A DNA stretch of 64,000 nucleotides from Candidatus Tisiphia endosymbiont of Sialis lutaria (GTDB taxonomy: Bacteria > Pseudomonadota > Alphaproteobacteria > Rickettsiales > Rickettsiaceae): contig NZ_OZ032153.1 of NCBI RefSeq assembly GCF_964026535.1, positions 868,001-932,000 on the forward strand. The letters are read 5' to 3'. The translations under genes were made by a program, and so were the position numbers. Below, one piece after another: positions 26,348 to 34,077 of the stretch (positions within the stretch are counted from its first letter, which is position 1; every line of letters starts with the position of its first letter). Below the pieces are notes generated by a model, which did no database searches, had not been told where the DNA came from, and worked only from the letters and a program-made list of their open reading frames with translations.

Positions 26348-26785
26348 CTATTCTCGGACAACCAAAACAGACACCCCAGAATGCCGCACAATTTTCGACG
26401 CATTAGGACCTAGCATATAATCTCTAAGCTGTGGTCGTACTGCTGAAATAATAATTAAATCAGCTTTCACTTCATTAGCATATTGTATTATTTCATCATA
26501 GACCGCCCCTCGACCAATATGTAATTCAACTTCGATCTCCTCAGGCACATATTGCCTAATTAGCTCTGTTACCTGTACCCGATATTTTTCTTTTTGGTCT
26601 TTTGCCCAGTTTTTAGGCAAATAATCCTCGACCATTTTCATACCAAAATCCGAAATGATATAAAGAAAATGTAATTTGGCATTAAAGATAGTAGCAAAAC
26701 TTAAAGCCTTTGGTAATATTGCCTTAACCGATTGTTTATCCGACAAATCTAATGGTATTATTATATTTTTAAACACAATTAACAA
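26348..26785 (-). CDS. Universal stress protein (UspA family)
   Basis: The 145-residue single Usp domain has FKNIIIPLDLSDKQS at the start, HIGRGAVYDEIIQYANEVKADLIIIS in the middle and LGPNASKIVRHSGVSVLVV at the end, which holds the G-x9-G-S-like ATP-binding loop in a weakened form. The first codon is TTG at 26785; a GTG three codons later is an alternative. Usp proteins bind nucleotides and act in stress tolerance. The stop is 7 bp before dapE, so the two are probably one transcript. Confidence 0.88.
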   Translation of the reverse strand: MLIVFKNIIIPLDLSDKQSVKAILPKALSFATIFNAKLHFLYIISDFGMKMVEDYLPKNWAKDQKEKYRVQVTELIRQYVPEEIEVELHIGRGAVYDEIIQYANEVKADLIIISAVRPQLRDYMLGPNASKIVRHSGVSVLVVRE

Positions 26786-26828
26786 CTACTCCGATATTTA
26801 TCTATTTATTTATTTTACGCTTTTAGAT

Positions 26829-26932
26829 TACCTACGACGTTATTGCGAGGAAACCGTAAGGTCGACGAAGCAATCCAGAAAGTGACTAAAAATGGATTAC
26901 TTCGCTCACATACGTTCGCTCGCAATGACGTG
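26829..26932. repeat. GTCATTGCGAG-family palindrome
   Basis: Arms around GTTATTGCGAGGAAACC and GCTCGCAATGACG enclose CGAAGCAATCC and GGATTACTTCG. It lies between the stress-protein gene and the TAXI gene end, where it could terminate transcription from the TAXI gene. Confidence 0.85.
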
Positions 26933-26940
26933 TTTTAGAT

Positions 26941-27882
26941 TTATCTATTTCTGACTGCTGAATGTTTTGGCAAAATAAAGTTATTAGTATCAGCAAAATG
27001 ATTAATATCGATATTATATAACATATAATTAGAATGTTTAAAATGTTTTACATTTTTATGAAACATACCAATAAATTTATCCAATAATTTAGCATCCATA
27101 CTACTGTTAGTAACTAAAATTGCCGTTACTGCCACTGTATTCAAATCTGCAGTGATTCCAGGATATAATCTTTTATCCAGCAATCCCTTATGAAAAGCTT
27201 TATTAGTGGCTAGTAATTGTTCAATTTTATCATTTTCCATAGGTATAAAATCAATCCCACAACTATTAGCCGTAAATCCTACTAAAGCATTAGGATGACC
27301 TACCGTCATAATCATCACATCAATTTTACCATTACAAAATTGTTTTATTGACTCTTCGTAACTCATTTCATCGCAATCTATTGGCTCTTTGGTAAAATTA
27401 TATAACTTCCTGATAGCATCGTAAGTAATGGTATTACTAGACAATGACAAACCATTTGATATTCTCTTCCCTTCAATATCTGAAAAGCCTTTTATCTTAT
27501 CCTTATCCTGACTTTTTACTAAAACAGTAAAAAGCTCGTCATATAAATTAAGCACCTGACGCATTTCTTGCATTTTCTCTGTATTGGCATAATGCCCAAC
27601 AGCTTCAAACGCTTCCAATGCTATATTGGATTGCACCAAAGCTAAATCTATCTTACCTTCTCTTAGCAAATTTAAATTTTCAACACCTCCATTGGTAGGT
27701 ACTACTTCACAATTTACAGTTTTATCAGCTAAAGTCATGGTTCTACACAAATCCAATCCGATAGAGTAATAACCTTTCAAAATCGAACCAGAACCAATTC
27801 TTATTGTTTTTTGCGAAGCTAAGACACAATTATTAGTACAAAACAGACAAAAAACTACCAATAAAACTCTAAAATTGTTCAT
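26941..27882 (-). CDS. TAXI-family TRAP transporter solute-binding protein
   Basis: The protein has 313 residues from the ATG at 27882 (an in-frame ATG at 27897 adds five). The signal peptide NNFRVLLVVFCLFCTNNCVLA is followed by KTIRIGSGSILKGYYSIG, EVVPTNGGVENLNLLREGKIDLALVQ, KGFSDIEGKRISNGLSLSSN and the mid-domain GKIDVMIMTVGHPN, all typical of TAXI proteins. These bind a small organic acid or amino acid in the periplasm and hand it to a fused TRAP membrane protein. No permease gene is nearby, which is usual in rickettsiae. Confidence 0.9.
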   Translation of the reverse strand: MNNFRVLLVVFCLFCTNNCVLASQKTIRIGSGSILKGYYSIGLDLCRTMTLADKTVNCEVVPTNGGVENLNLLREGKIDLALVQSNIALEAFEAVGHYANTEKMQEMRQVLNLYDELFTVLVKSQDKDKIKGFSDIEGKRISNGLSLSSNTITYDAIRKLYNFTKEPIDCDEMSYEESIKQFCNGKIDVMIMTVGHPNALVGFTANSCGIDFIPMENDKIEQLLATNKAFHKGLLDKRLYPGITADLNTVAVTAILVTNSSMDAKLLDKFIGMFHKNVKHFKHSNYMLYNIDINHFADTNNFILPKHSAVRNR

Positions 27883-28202
27883 AAATATAATATACACTAT
27901 AACTAATTGACCACTAATACTTTTTAAGATAAATAATTAAAAAAATAATATTCTTTACCCTATCAGCAACGAAGCAATGTCTCAACGTCATTGCGAGACC
28001 ACGCAAGTAGGTCGCAGCAATCCATTTTTTATTGCTTTTATGGATTGCTTCGTTGACCTACGGTCTTCCTCGCAATGACGTCTGAGGGGCTTTGCTTCGT
28101 CGCAGCAAAACTACTTCTCGCTAATAGATAGACTTAGCTATAAACTACCCCTACTACTATCGATAATCAAGATAATTGTTACAGTGCATATATAAAAAAC
28201 TC
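27883..28202. repeat. GTCATTGCGAG-family palindrome in a gene-free gap
   Basis: A full palindrome lies at about 27982-28082 (GTCATTGCGAGACCACGC to CTTCCTCGCAATGACG, with CAATCC and GGATTG inside). The remaining bases are AT-rich with nothing recognised. Confidence 0.8.
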
Positions 28203-28838
28203 CTATTCCTTATAATATTCTTCTCCAATTTCAATTTCAGCCCGGTTATTTGACTTACGCCAATTATTGCTGTCCCTTAGTGAGTAGATACAGCCACAAT
28301 ATTCTTGCTTATAAAAATTCTCACGTTTAGCTATTTCGTACATTCTACTACTCCCGCCTGATTTTCGCCAATTATAAGTCCAGTAAGTTATTCCATCGTA
28401 ATGAGAGGCAGCTTTAATGCCTGATTCATTAATTTGATTCATGTCTTTCCAGCGGGAAATGCCAAGAGAGCTGGTAATAACTTTAAAATCATTCTCATAG
28501 GCATAAAGGGCTGTGCGTTCAAAACGCATATCAAAACACATAGAACAACGTTTGCCTCTTTCTGGTTCCCATTCCATACCTTTGCTTCTCGCAAACCAAT
28601 TTTGTACGTCGTAATCTGCATCAATAAAATTGATACCCATTTTTTCAGCAAAACGAATATTCTCATTTTTACGGATTTCATACTCTTTTTTAGGATGAAT
28701 ATTGGGATTGTAGAAAAAAATAGTTAAGTCAATACCAGACATCAACATTTTCTCCATAAGTTCTCCTGAACATGGAGCACAACAGGAATGTAATAGAACT
28801 TTATTTTCACCATTTGGTACTGATAGGATTTCATTCAT
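28203..28838 (-). CDS. queH: Epoxyqueuosine reductase QueH
   Basis: The 211-residue protein of the former DUF208 family reduces epoxyqueuosine to queuosine in tRNA. It shows [17 protein letters not shown] (CCxxC), [31 protein letters not shown] (CxxC), [16 protein letters not shown] and [10 protein letters not shown] (CxC). These cysteines hold the Fe-S cluster and the redox pair. It is non-homologous to QueG. QueD is encoded 34 kb away in this window. Confidence 0.95.
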   Translation of the reverse strand: MNEILSVPNGENKVLLHSCCAPCSGELMEKMLMSGIDLTIFFYNPNIHPKKEYEIRKNENIRFAEKMGINFIDADYDVQNWFARSKGMEWEPERGKRCSMCFDMRFERTALYAYENDFKVITSSLGISRWKDMNQINESGIKAASHYDGITYWTYNWRKSGGSSRMYEIAKRENFYKQEYCGCIYSLRDSNNWRKSNNRAEIEIGEEYYKE

Positions 28839-29514
28839 AATTAGTTACTAATTTTCTTTATAAAATTTTAAAATAACATACGATATTATCGCACAACAAT
28901 TCAATAATAAGATATTGCATTGTTTGTAGAAAAACGCATAATAAATTATTATTTTTTATTAACAATAATTTTGTTACTAATTATTGAATATAGTGAATTA
29001 ACTTGAATTGGTAACGTTATAAATCCAATTAGTATTTAGCCTAAGCGTTATGGCTCAGAGCCACTTTAGTGGCATTGAAGCAATCCAAAAAGCGATAAAA
29101 ATAGATTGCTTCGTAGGCTTACGCCCCACAACTGTTGAAAGTTAGAAGGTAAAGCGGGTTTTAGATAGCTTTTCTGTCATTGCGAGACCACGTAGTGGTC
29201 GTGGCAATCCATCTTTGGTTACTTTTATGGATTGCTTCGTCGACCTGCGGTCTTTCTCGCAATGACGTTGACCACATACGACTTTTAAACTATTCGGTCT
29301 AAAACCGCTTCCTCTTCTAACTTTCAACAGTTGTGGCTTACGCCCCTCGCAATGACGTTATCTGTCATTGCGAGACCACATAGTGGTCGTGGCAATCCAT
29401 TTTGGGTCACTGAATTGCTTCGTAGGCTTATGCCCCCTCGCAATGACGTTTTTATAAAAAAGGTAATTGCTATGGACAACGTCACTAACTTCTCATCAAT
29501 TGACTATAGATCAT
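28839..29514. repeat. Nested repeat cluster between queH and the AmpG-type gene
   Basis: An AT-rich start (28839-29035) is followed by a GTCATTGCGAG-family palindrome (about 29060-29360) that is split by the 207-bp element. A second short copy lies at about 29360-29450. Half of a TATAGTCAATTGA element (CTTCTCATCAATTGACTATA) ends at 29508. No gene is seen; small ORFs are shadows of the repeats. Confidence 0.85.
29128..29334. mobile_element. 207-bp palindromic miniature element, copy 2, with 12-bp target duplication
   Basis: The inverted ends are ACAACTGTTGAAAGTTAGAA and the complement of TTCTAACTTTCAACAGTTGT. GGCTTACGCCCC is repeated exactly on both sides (29116-29127 and 29335-29346). The element lies inside a GTCATTGCGAG-family palindrome and itself contains another such palindrome. 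Length equals copy 1 (9928-10134). Confidence 0.92.
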
Positions 29515-30756
29515 TCACTTCATTTTTACTTTTAGTAATGAGCTGATTTTTAGTAGCAGAAGGAGGGAGGGGATTGTTGTGATAATAATAAATGTAAAAA
29601 AGTTTTGCCATCCGAATTGTACAACAATATATCCTGAAAGAGCTGGAAAAATCGATCGTGAAAATCCCATCATAGAAGTGAAAAACGAATATTGTGTAGC
29701 ACGAAATTTACCTTGACAAATTGAAGCAATAAAAGCAATGTAGGCTGTCATAGTCATTCCACCAGTTATACTCTCAAAACCTGTCGTAATAAAGAATAAG
29801 GGTAGATTTTTACCATAAATCTCTTGCAGAATAAATAAGGTATGTGCTATGGCATGAATTACTCCAAATATCAGCAAGCTATCCAAGATATTCTTTTTTC
29901 TCATCACTGAGCTAGCTATTAGCCCACCAATTATTGCAGATATTATGCCGAAAAATTTCCCTGCACTAGCTATTTCAAATTCGTTATAACCAATATGTAT
30001 CAGAAAAGGATTAATCATCATACCAATAAAATTATCTGGTAATCTATATAAAATAAGGAAGATTATTATTAAAAAGATTAAATAAAAAGATACTACAGGT
30101 CTCAAGATATTTTGTATAAAGTTTGAACTATTTACCTTATAATCCTGATAAGTTTGGGAAATTAAGTCATGCTTTAATCGTAAGATACTCACAACTAAAA
30201 TAGCAGAGCAAACAAGTACAGAAATGGCAAAGATTTTATATACATTATTCCATCCCAAGTAGCTTGATAGATAAATAGCACCGGAACCTGATATTAGCAT
30301 ACCGATACGATAGCCAAAAATATAAATTCCAGAAGCTGCCCCTTGAGATTCTTTGGCAATAATTTCAGTTCTAAATGCTCCTAAGACAGTATCTTTAGCT
30401 GAACTTAAAAATGATATTATCAATCCTACCAGTGCAAACAATATTAGACTATGATTAGGATCCATGGTGCTTAAAAGAAAAATAGCCAATGCCAACAAAA
30501 TTTGAATCAGACAAATCCAAGATAATCTATGACCAAGTAGCTTACTTAACCAACCTAACTTTACAGTATCAAAAATAGGAGCCCATAAAAAATTGATAGA
30601 ATAAGGTATTACGATAACAGCAAACATTCCAATAGATTGTAAATCAATATTTTCTTTAGCAAGCCAATAGTTTAAGGTATTGCCTGTAATCATTAAGGTA
30701 AATCCGCTAGTTAAACCAAACAACCAAATAATGAACAATTTTGAAGGAGTTAACAT
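29515..30756 (-). CDS. AmpG-type major facilitator transporter
   Basis: I choose the ATG at 30756 (413 residues), giving LFIIWLFGLTSGFTLMITGN as the first helix; the frame is open to 30789. About 12 membrane helices are visible. The pattern IPYSINFLWAPIFD, SSAKDTVLGAFRTEI and ASGIYIFGYRIGMLISGSGA matches the AmpG muropeptide permease family, which imports anhydromuropeptides for wall recycling. Rickettsiae have several AmpG-like genes, and some may carry other solutes. The substrate is therefore uncertain. Confidence 0.85.
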   Translation of the reverse strand: MLTPSKLFIIWLFGLTSGFTLMITGNTLNYWLAKENIDLQSIGMFAVIVIPYSINFLWAPIFDTVKLGWLSKLLGHRLSWICLIQILLALAIFLLSTMDPNHSLILFALVGLIISFLSSAKDTVLGAFRTEIIAKESQGAASGIYIFGYRIGMLISGSGAIYLSSYLGWNNVYKIFAISVLVCSAILVVSILRLKHDLISQTYQDYKVNSSNFIQNILRPVVSFYLIFLIIIFLILYRLPDNFIGMMINPFLIHIGYNEFEIASAGKFFGIISAIIGGLIASSVMRKKNILDSLLIFGVIHAIAHTLFILQEIYGKNLPLFFITTGFESITGGMTMTAYIAFIASICQGKFRATQYSFFTSMMGFSRSIFPALSGYIVVQFGWQNFFTFIIITTIPSLLLLLKISSLLKVKMK

Positions 30757-30856
30757 ATAAATATCTAATAAGAAAAAACTATAATACAATAATAATTTTC
30801 CTATACAAGTTAAGTTAGATTCTATAACTAACCGGAATAGGATTTAGCTGATAAAC

Positions 30857-31954
30857 CTATCCTACCCGTTTATAAGGTAGGACTATCTTATTAGGAGCCT
30901 TATTACTATAACTAATTCCATAACCTTTTTGGCACCACTCTTTAACCAGATTAAACTTATGATTAAAAATTTTATCTATCTTTGATAATAGTTGATATTT
31001 TCCATCATAATATACTGTAGGGTCTATACCTCTAAATTTTGGTTTAATGTTTATTTGCCCTTTGCCAAATTCCACTATTGAAAATGTTTTAACTTTATGA
31101 GAATATTCCTTAAATAATTTTCGTAACTTAACATCTTTACTCATTTGAAGCTTTGTTAAAACTTGCTTATCTATACCAAAATGTAATTCATCTTTAGTAA
31201 TAAGATTTATATCTACAGCACGTTTTAATATCTTAACGAAGCAGTCATATACTACAGCATTCCATTCGCTACCCCAAAATTCCCAAGTAAAATCTAAAGA
31301 AAGCATAGCAAATTGTTTAGCAAGCACAGGATCTGTAAAGAACCATATATTATGTTTAAATTGTAAATTTTCGACCATTTCCTTTGCTTCAATTTCTGAA
31401 ATTTTGTTAAGAATAACGCCTGTGTGAATATTATATTGTATTCGATCTGCACAAAGTGAAGGCAAGGGGGATTCTAATGCTATGTATTTGGGATTATCAG
31501 GGTCTAGTTCACTAATAGAAATGTTATATTTACTGATAATTTTTTCAATATCCATTTTCTTTAGAAACCATAAATGGATAGTATCTTGATAAGAATGTCT
31601 GCTATTTGGTTGATAAAATAAATTATCTCCTAAATGAGAAAAAACAGTATGAGAAACATCATGTAACAAGCCGGCTATTTGTTCAATTTTTGACACTCCT
31701 GCTTTTTGTAATAAAACAAATACTCCTATACTATGATCATAGCGACTAAAAAATGGCATTAATTCCAAATAAGGGGGTGGGCCAGATTGATCAATTTCTT
31801 TTATTCTTTGCATAGCTTTACTTTGTATTAATTCCTCTATTATCGGATCATTAACTATAGAATCACCCCATACTGTATGAAGAACCTGTTCAGCATAGGA
31901 AGATAAACAAATAATATAATTTATTATAATAGCAAAAATTATTCTTTTTATCAC
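30857..31954 (-). CDS. HD-domain phosphohydrolase with a signal peptide
   Basis: The protein has 365 residues. The N-terminus MIKRIIFAIIINYIICLSSY-AEQ is a clear export signal. HD-superfamily motifs follow: FFSRYDHSIGVFVLLQ (first H), AGLLHDVSHTVFSHLGD (HD) and SLCADRIQYNIHTG (last D). The body resembles SAMHD1/dNTPase-like HD hydrolases. Such enzymes are normally cytosolic, so export to the periplasm or beyond is odd. The substrate is unknown; nucleotides are one guess. Confidence 0.82.
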   Translation of the reverse strand: MIKRIIFAIIINYIICLSSYAEQVLHTVWGDSIVNDPIIEELIQSKAMQRIKEIDQSGPPPYLELMPFFSRYDHSIGVFVLLQKAGVSKIEQIAGLLHDVSHTVFSHLGDNLFYQPNSRHSYQDTIHLWFLKKMDIEKIISKYNISISELDPDNPKYIALESPLPSLCADRIQYNIHTGVILNKISEIEAKEMVENLQFKHNIWFFTDPVLAKQFAMLSLDFTWEFWGSEWNAVVYDCFVKILKRAVDINLITKDELHFGIDKQVLTKLQMSKDVKLRKLFKEYSHKVKTFSIVEFGKGQINIKPKFRGIDPTVYYDGKYQLLSKIDKIFNHKFNLVKEWCQKGYGISYSNKAPNKIVLPYKRVG

Positions 31955-32320
31955 AATCTACCTTTTATAATTAGAAAAGGAGCCATTATCAAAAGAATAT
32001 CATTACTTGTCAAGATTCTTACCATAAACATAAACAGCTTCTATGAAAAATTTTGTTGACAAAATTGAGGAAGGTAGTACTATTGCTGTTTTTAATAGAG
32101 TTCTTGCATAACCTAATCTAATTGGTAATTTTGTTGTCAAAACTCGTCTCCGTTCCTCACGTACATCTTAGTACGCTGCGGTACTCGACTTCGTTTTTCC
32201 TAAAAATTCCTCAATTATTTTTAGGTTATGCAAGAGTTCTAATTTAAGCTAGCAAAATTTTAAAAATTGATTTATCACTTTTAAAGTTTTTGTTAAATAA
32301 TATCAAAGGATAAATTTTAT
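31955..32320. repeat. 145-bp palindromic element, copy 1, in the gap before rpmJ
   Basis: At 32095-32242 the arms TAGAGTTCTTGCATAACCTA and TTAGGTTATGCAAGAGTTCT enclose a core with CTCCGTTCCTCACGTACATC and TACGCTGCGGTACTCGA. The same core is at 39735-39879 and, diverged, at 52860-53004. The other bases are AT-rich; the rpmJ promoter must lie in 32243-32310. Confidence 0.9.
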
Positions 32321-32446
32321 ATGAAAGTTGTAAGTTCGTTAAAATCTCTAAAGAAAAGAGATAAAGATTGCCAGGTTGTAAAAAGAAAAGGTAAAATTCT
32401 TGTAATAAACAAGAAAATTAAAAGGTTTAAAGCTAAGCAAGGTTAG
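32321..32446 (+). CDS. rpmJ: 50S ribosomal protein L36
   Basis: This 41-residue protein is very basic: [20 protein letters not shown], then [21 protein letters not shown]. It is the short ribosomal protein of the large subunit. The single cysteine suggests the zinc-free (C-minus) form. An AAAGGA ribosome binding site precedes the ATG. It stands alone and is followed by a hairpin terminator. Confidence 0.95.
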   Translation: MKVVSSLKSLKKRDKDCQVVKRKGKILVINKKIKRFKAKQG

Positions 32447-32451
32447 ATAAT

Positions 32452-32486
32452 TTAGAAATTTCATACGTTGTTGATTAAATTTCTAA
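32452..32486 (+). terminator. Terminator-like hairpin after rpmJ
   Basis: A perfect 10-bp stem, TTAGAAATTT (32452-32461) and AAATTTCTAA (32477-32486), with a 15-base loop, is followed by GATTTAATTTT. It lies between rpmJ and the next gene. The stem is AT-rich, so it is only moderately stable. Confidence 0.55.
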
Positions 32487-32511
32487 GATTTAATTTTAGA
32501 TGGAGGATCTT

Positions 32512-32922
32512 ATGCAAAATACTAATTTGATAATCGTTGCAGTAGGTCTACTTGTAGTATTTATTATATTCTTTGTTTATAAGAAGAGCAAAAATGCGTC
32601 TGTTAGTATGCTTATCAAGGATACTAATAATGCACAAGAGCTTAATGCACCATTTAATAAAGCAGATAATACCAAGAAGCTAACTCTAAAAGAAAAGGTT
32701 GAGCTATCGTGGAAGTTCTTATATGAAATTACAGAATCAATTGTTAATAAATTTTCTAAAGAGGATGTAGAATTAGTAAATCATCTTGGTCACACATTGT
32801 TAAATAACGGTATGAAGTATGAGCATGTAGTAGACCTTGGTATTAAGCAACAAGTTACATCAAGAGCTGCAAATATTGAACAACAAGCCCATTCTCAGTC
32901 CCAGAAATCTTTGGGTAAATAA
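32512..32922 (+). CDS. Small membrane-anchored rickettsial protein (DUF2660-like)
   Basis: I choose the ATG at 32512 (136 residues) because GGAGG at 32502-32506 is its ribosome binding site; the ATG at 32500 would contain that site. One membrane helix (NLIIVAVGLLVVFIIFFVYK) is followed by a soluble domain: KEKVELSWKFLYEITESIVN, EDVELVNHLGHTLLNNGMKY and VVDLGIKQ. The layout matches, from memory, the rickettsia-restricted DUF2660 family; its function is unknown. Confidence 0.7.
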   Translation: MQNTNLIIVAVGLLVVFIIFFVYKKSKNASVSMLIKDTNNAQELNAPFNKADNTKKLTLKEKVELSWKFLYEITESIVNKFSKEDVELVNHLGHTLLNNGMKYEHVVDLGIKQQVTSRAANIEQQAHSQSQKSLGK

Positions 32923-33174
32923 GCATCGGTAATTTTGACAGCAAGATTAATTGTGAGCGTTCAGAGAAAAAAGTTAAAGTACAAGATTCCTATTAGTTAT
33001 CGCAGGCAACCTCCTAGAAGCAATTTAACCTCACAACCGTCATTGCGAGGAGACCGTAAGGTCGACGAAGCAATGACGGTTTCTCAATTATTGTTTTCTT
33101 AAACTGATGCTTATGCACAATGACGCTTGGCGATCAGATTTTTTATTCATCATAAGAAAAAAAACCGTAAACAC
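32923..33174. repeat. Nested palindromes at the 3' end of ubiA
   Basis: The arms GTGAGCGTTCAGAG (32953) and CCGTAAACACTCAC (33165-33178) are one pair, also seen around 15.2 and 45.7 kb. Inside are one end of the CTAGGAGGCTGCC family (TATCGCAGGCAACCTCCTAG, about 32999-33018) and half of a GTCATTGCGAG element. The right arm contains the ubiA stop codon. Confidence 0.8.
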
Positions 33175-34026
33175 TCACATAGCTAAGTCTAACGAACCTA
33201 AGAGCAAAATCAAACCGACATAATTGTTATTTTTAAATCTAGTAAGACAGTTTTGTGGGTCTGAAATTTCTAATGTTATTACCTGCCAAATCAGCATCAT
33301 ATAAGCACAAAGGATAGCTATATAGTTAAGGTGATGAGCTGCTATAATTTTAGCAATTATGAATAATATTATGAAAATGGTATAATAAACATATAGATGC
33401 AGTTTATAGTTTTTCTTTTCTAAAAATAATGGCATTGATTTGAGATTAATCTTTTTATCGTACTCTATGTCCATAAAGCCATAAATAATGTCATAACCGA
33501 TAGTCCAAAAACAGCAGGCAATATACATAATAACAGCTTCTAGTGATATTTTATCGATTACTGCACTATTACCAATCAAGACTCCGTTAAATGTTAGCCC
33601 CAGAAATATTTGTGGAAAAAAAGTAATTCTCTTCATTAGTGGATATAAAATGATCATGATGCAGGAGAAAAACCCTAAGTAAATGGCTGTTTTATTTAAT
33701 GATAATAAAATGGCTAAGGAAATAATTGATAATATAATTAACAAAATCATCGCGTCACTTACTTTCAATGAGCCATTAGCCAAAGGTCTATTTTTTGTTC
33801 GTAACACATATTTATCAAAATCTTTGTCAAAAATATCGTTAAGAACGCTACCAGCTCCTCTGGTAACGACACTTCCGATAAAGAATAATAGTAATAATTT
33901 TACTAAATTATATATTGTAATATTGGTAAGAAGTACCCCAAAGCATGCTGAGAAGAATACTAACAGATATCCAGTAGGATTTTGCAGCCTCATTAAACTG
34001 AGACTTAGGAAAAATTTATTTGGCAT
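33175..34026 (-). CDS. ubiA: 4-hydroxybenzoate polyprenyltransferase
   Basis: The protein has 283 residues and about eight membrane helices. The two aspartate-rich motifs, NDIFDKDFDKYVLRTKNRP and YGFMDIEYDKKINLKSMPL, bind the Mg-prenyl-diphosphate. RLQNPTGYLLVFFSACFG opens the first helix. It attaches the polyprenyl tail to 4-hydroxybenzoate in ubiquinone synthesis. The final residues (LDLAM) and TGA stop coincide with a repeat arm (ACACTCAC), so the natural end may have been altered. It is divergent from valS with 51 bp between. Confidence 0.93.
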   Translation of the reverse strand: MPNKFFLSLSLMRLQNPTGYLLVFFSACFGVLLTNITIYNLVKLLLLFFIGSVVTRGAGSVLNDIFDKDFDKYVLRTKNRPLANGSLKVSDAMILLIILSIISLAILLSLNKTAIYLGFFSCIMIILYPLMKRITFFPQIFLGLTFNGVLIGNSAVIDKISLEAVIMYIACCFWTIGYDIIYGFMDIEYDKKINLKSMPLFLEKKNYKLHLYVYYTIFIILFIIAKIIAAHHLNYIAILCAYMMLIWQVITLEISDPQNCLTRFKNNNYVGLILLLGSLDLAM

Positions 34027-34077
34027 TACTATTAATTATGATATATCTTGGTTTAATTTAATTATAATAGTCTTATT

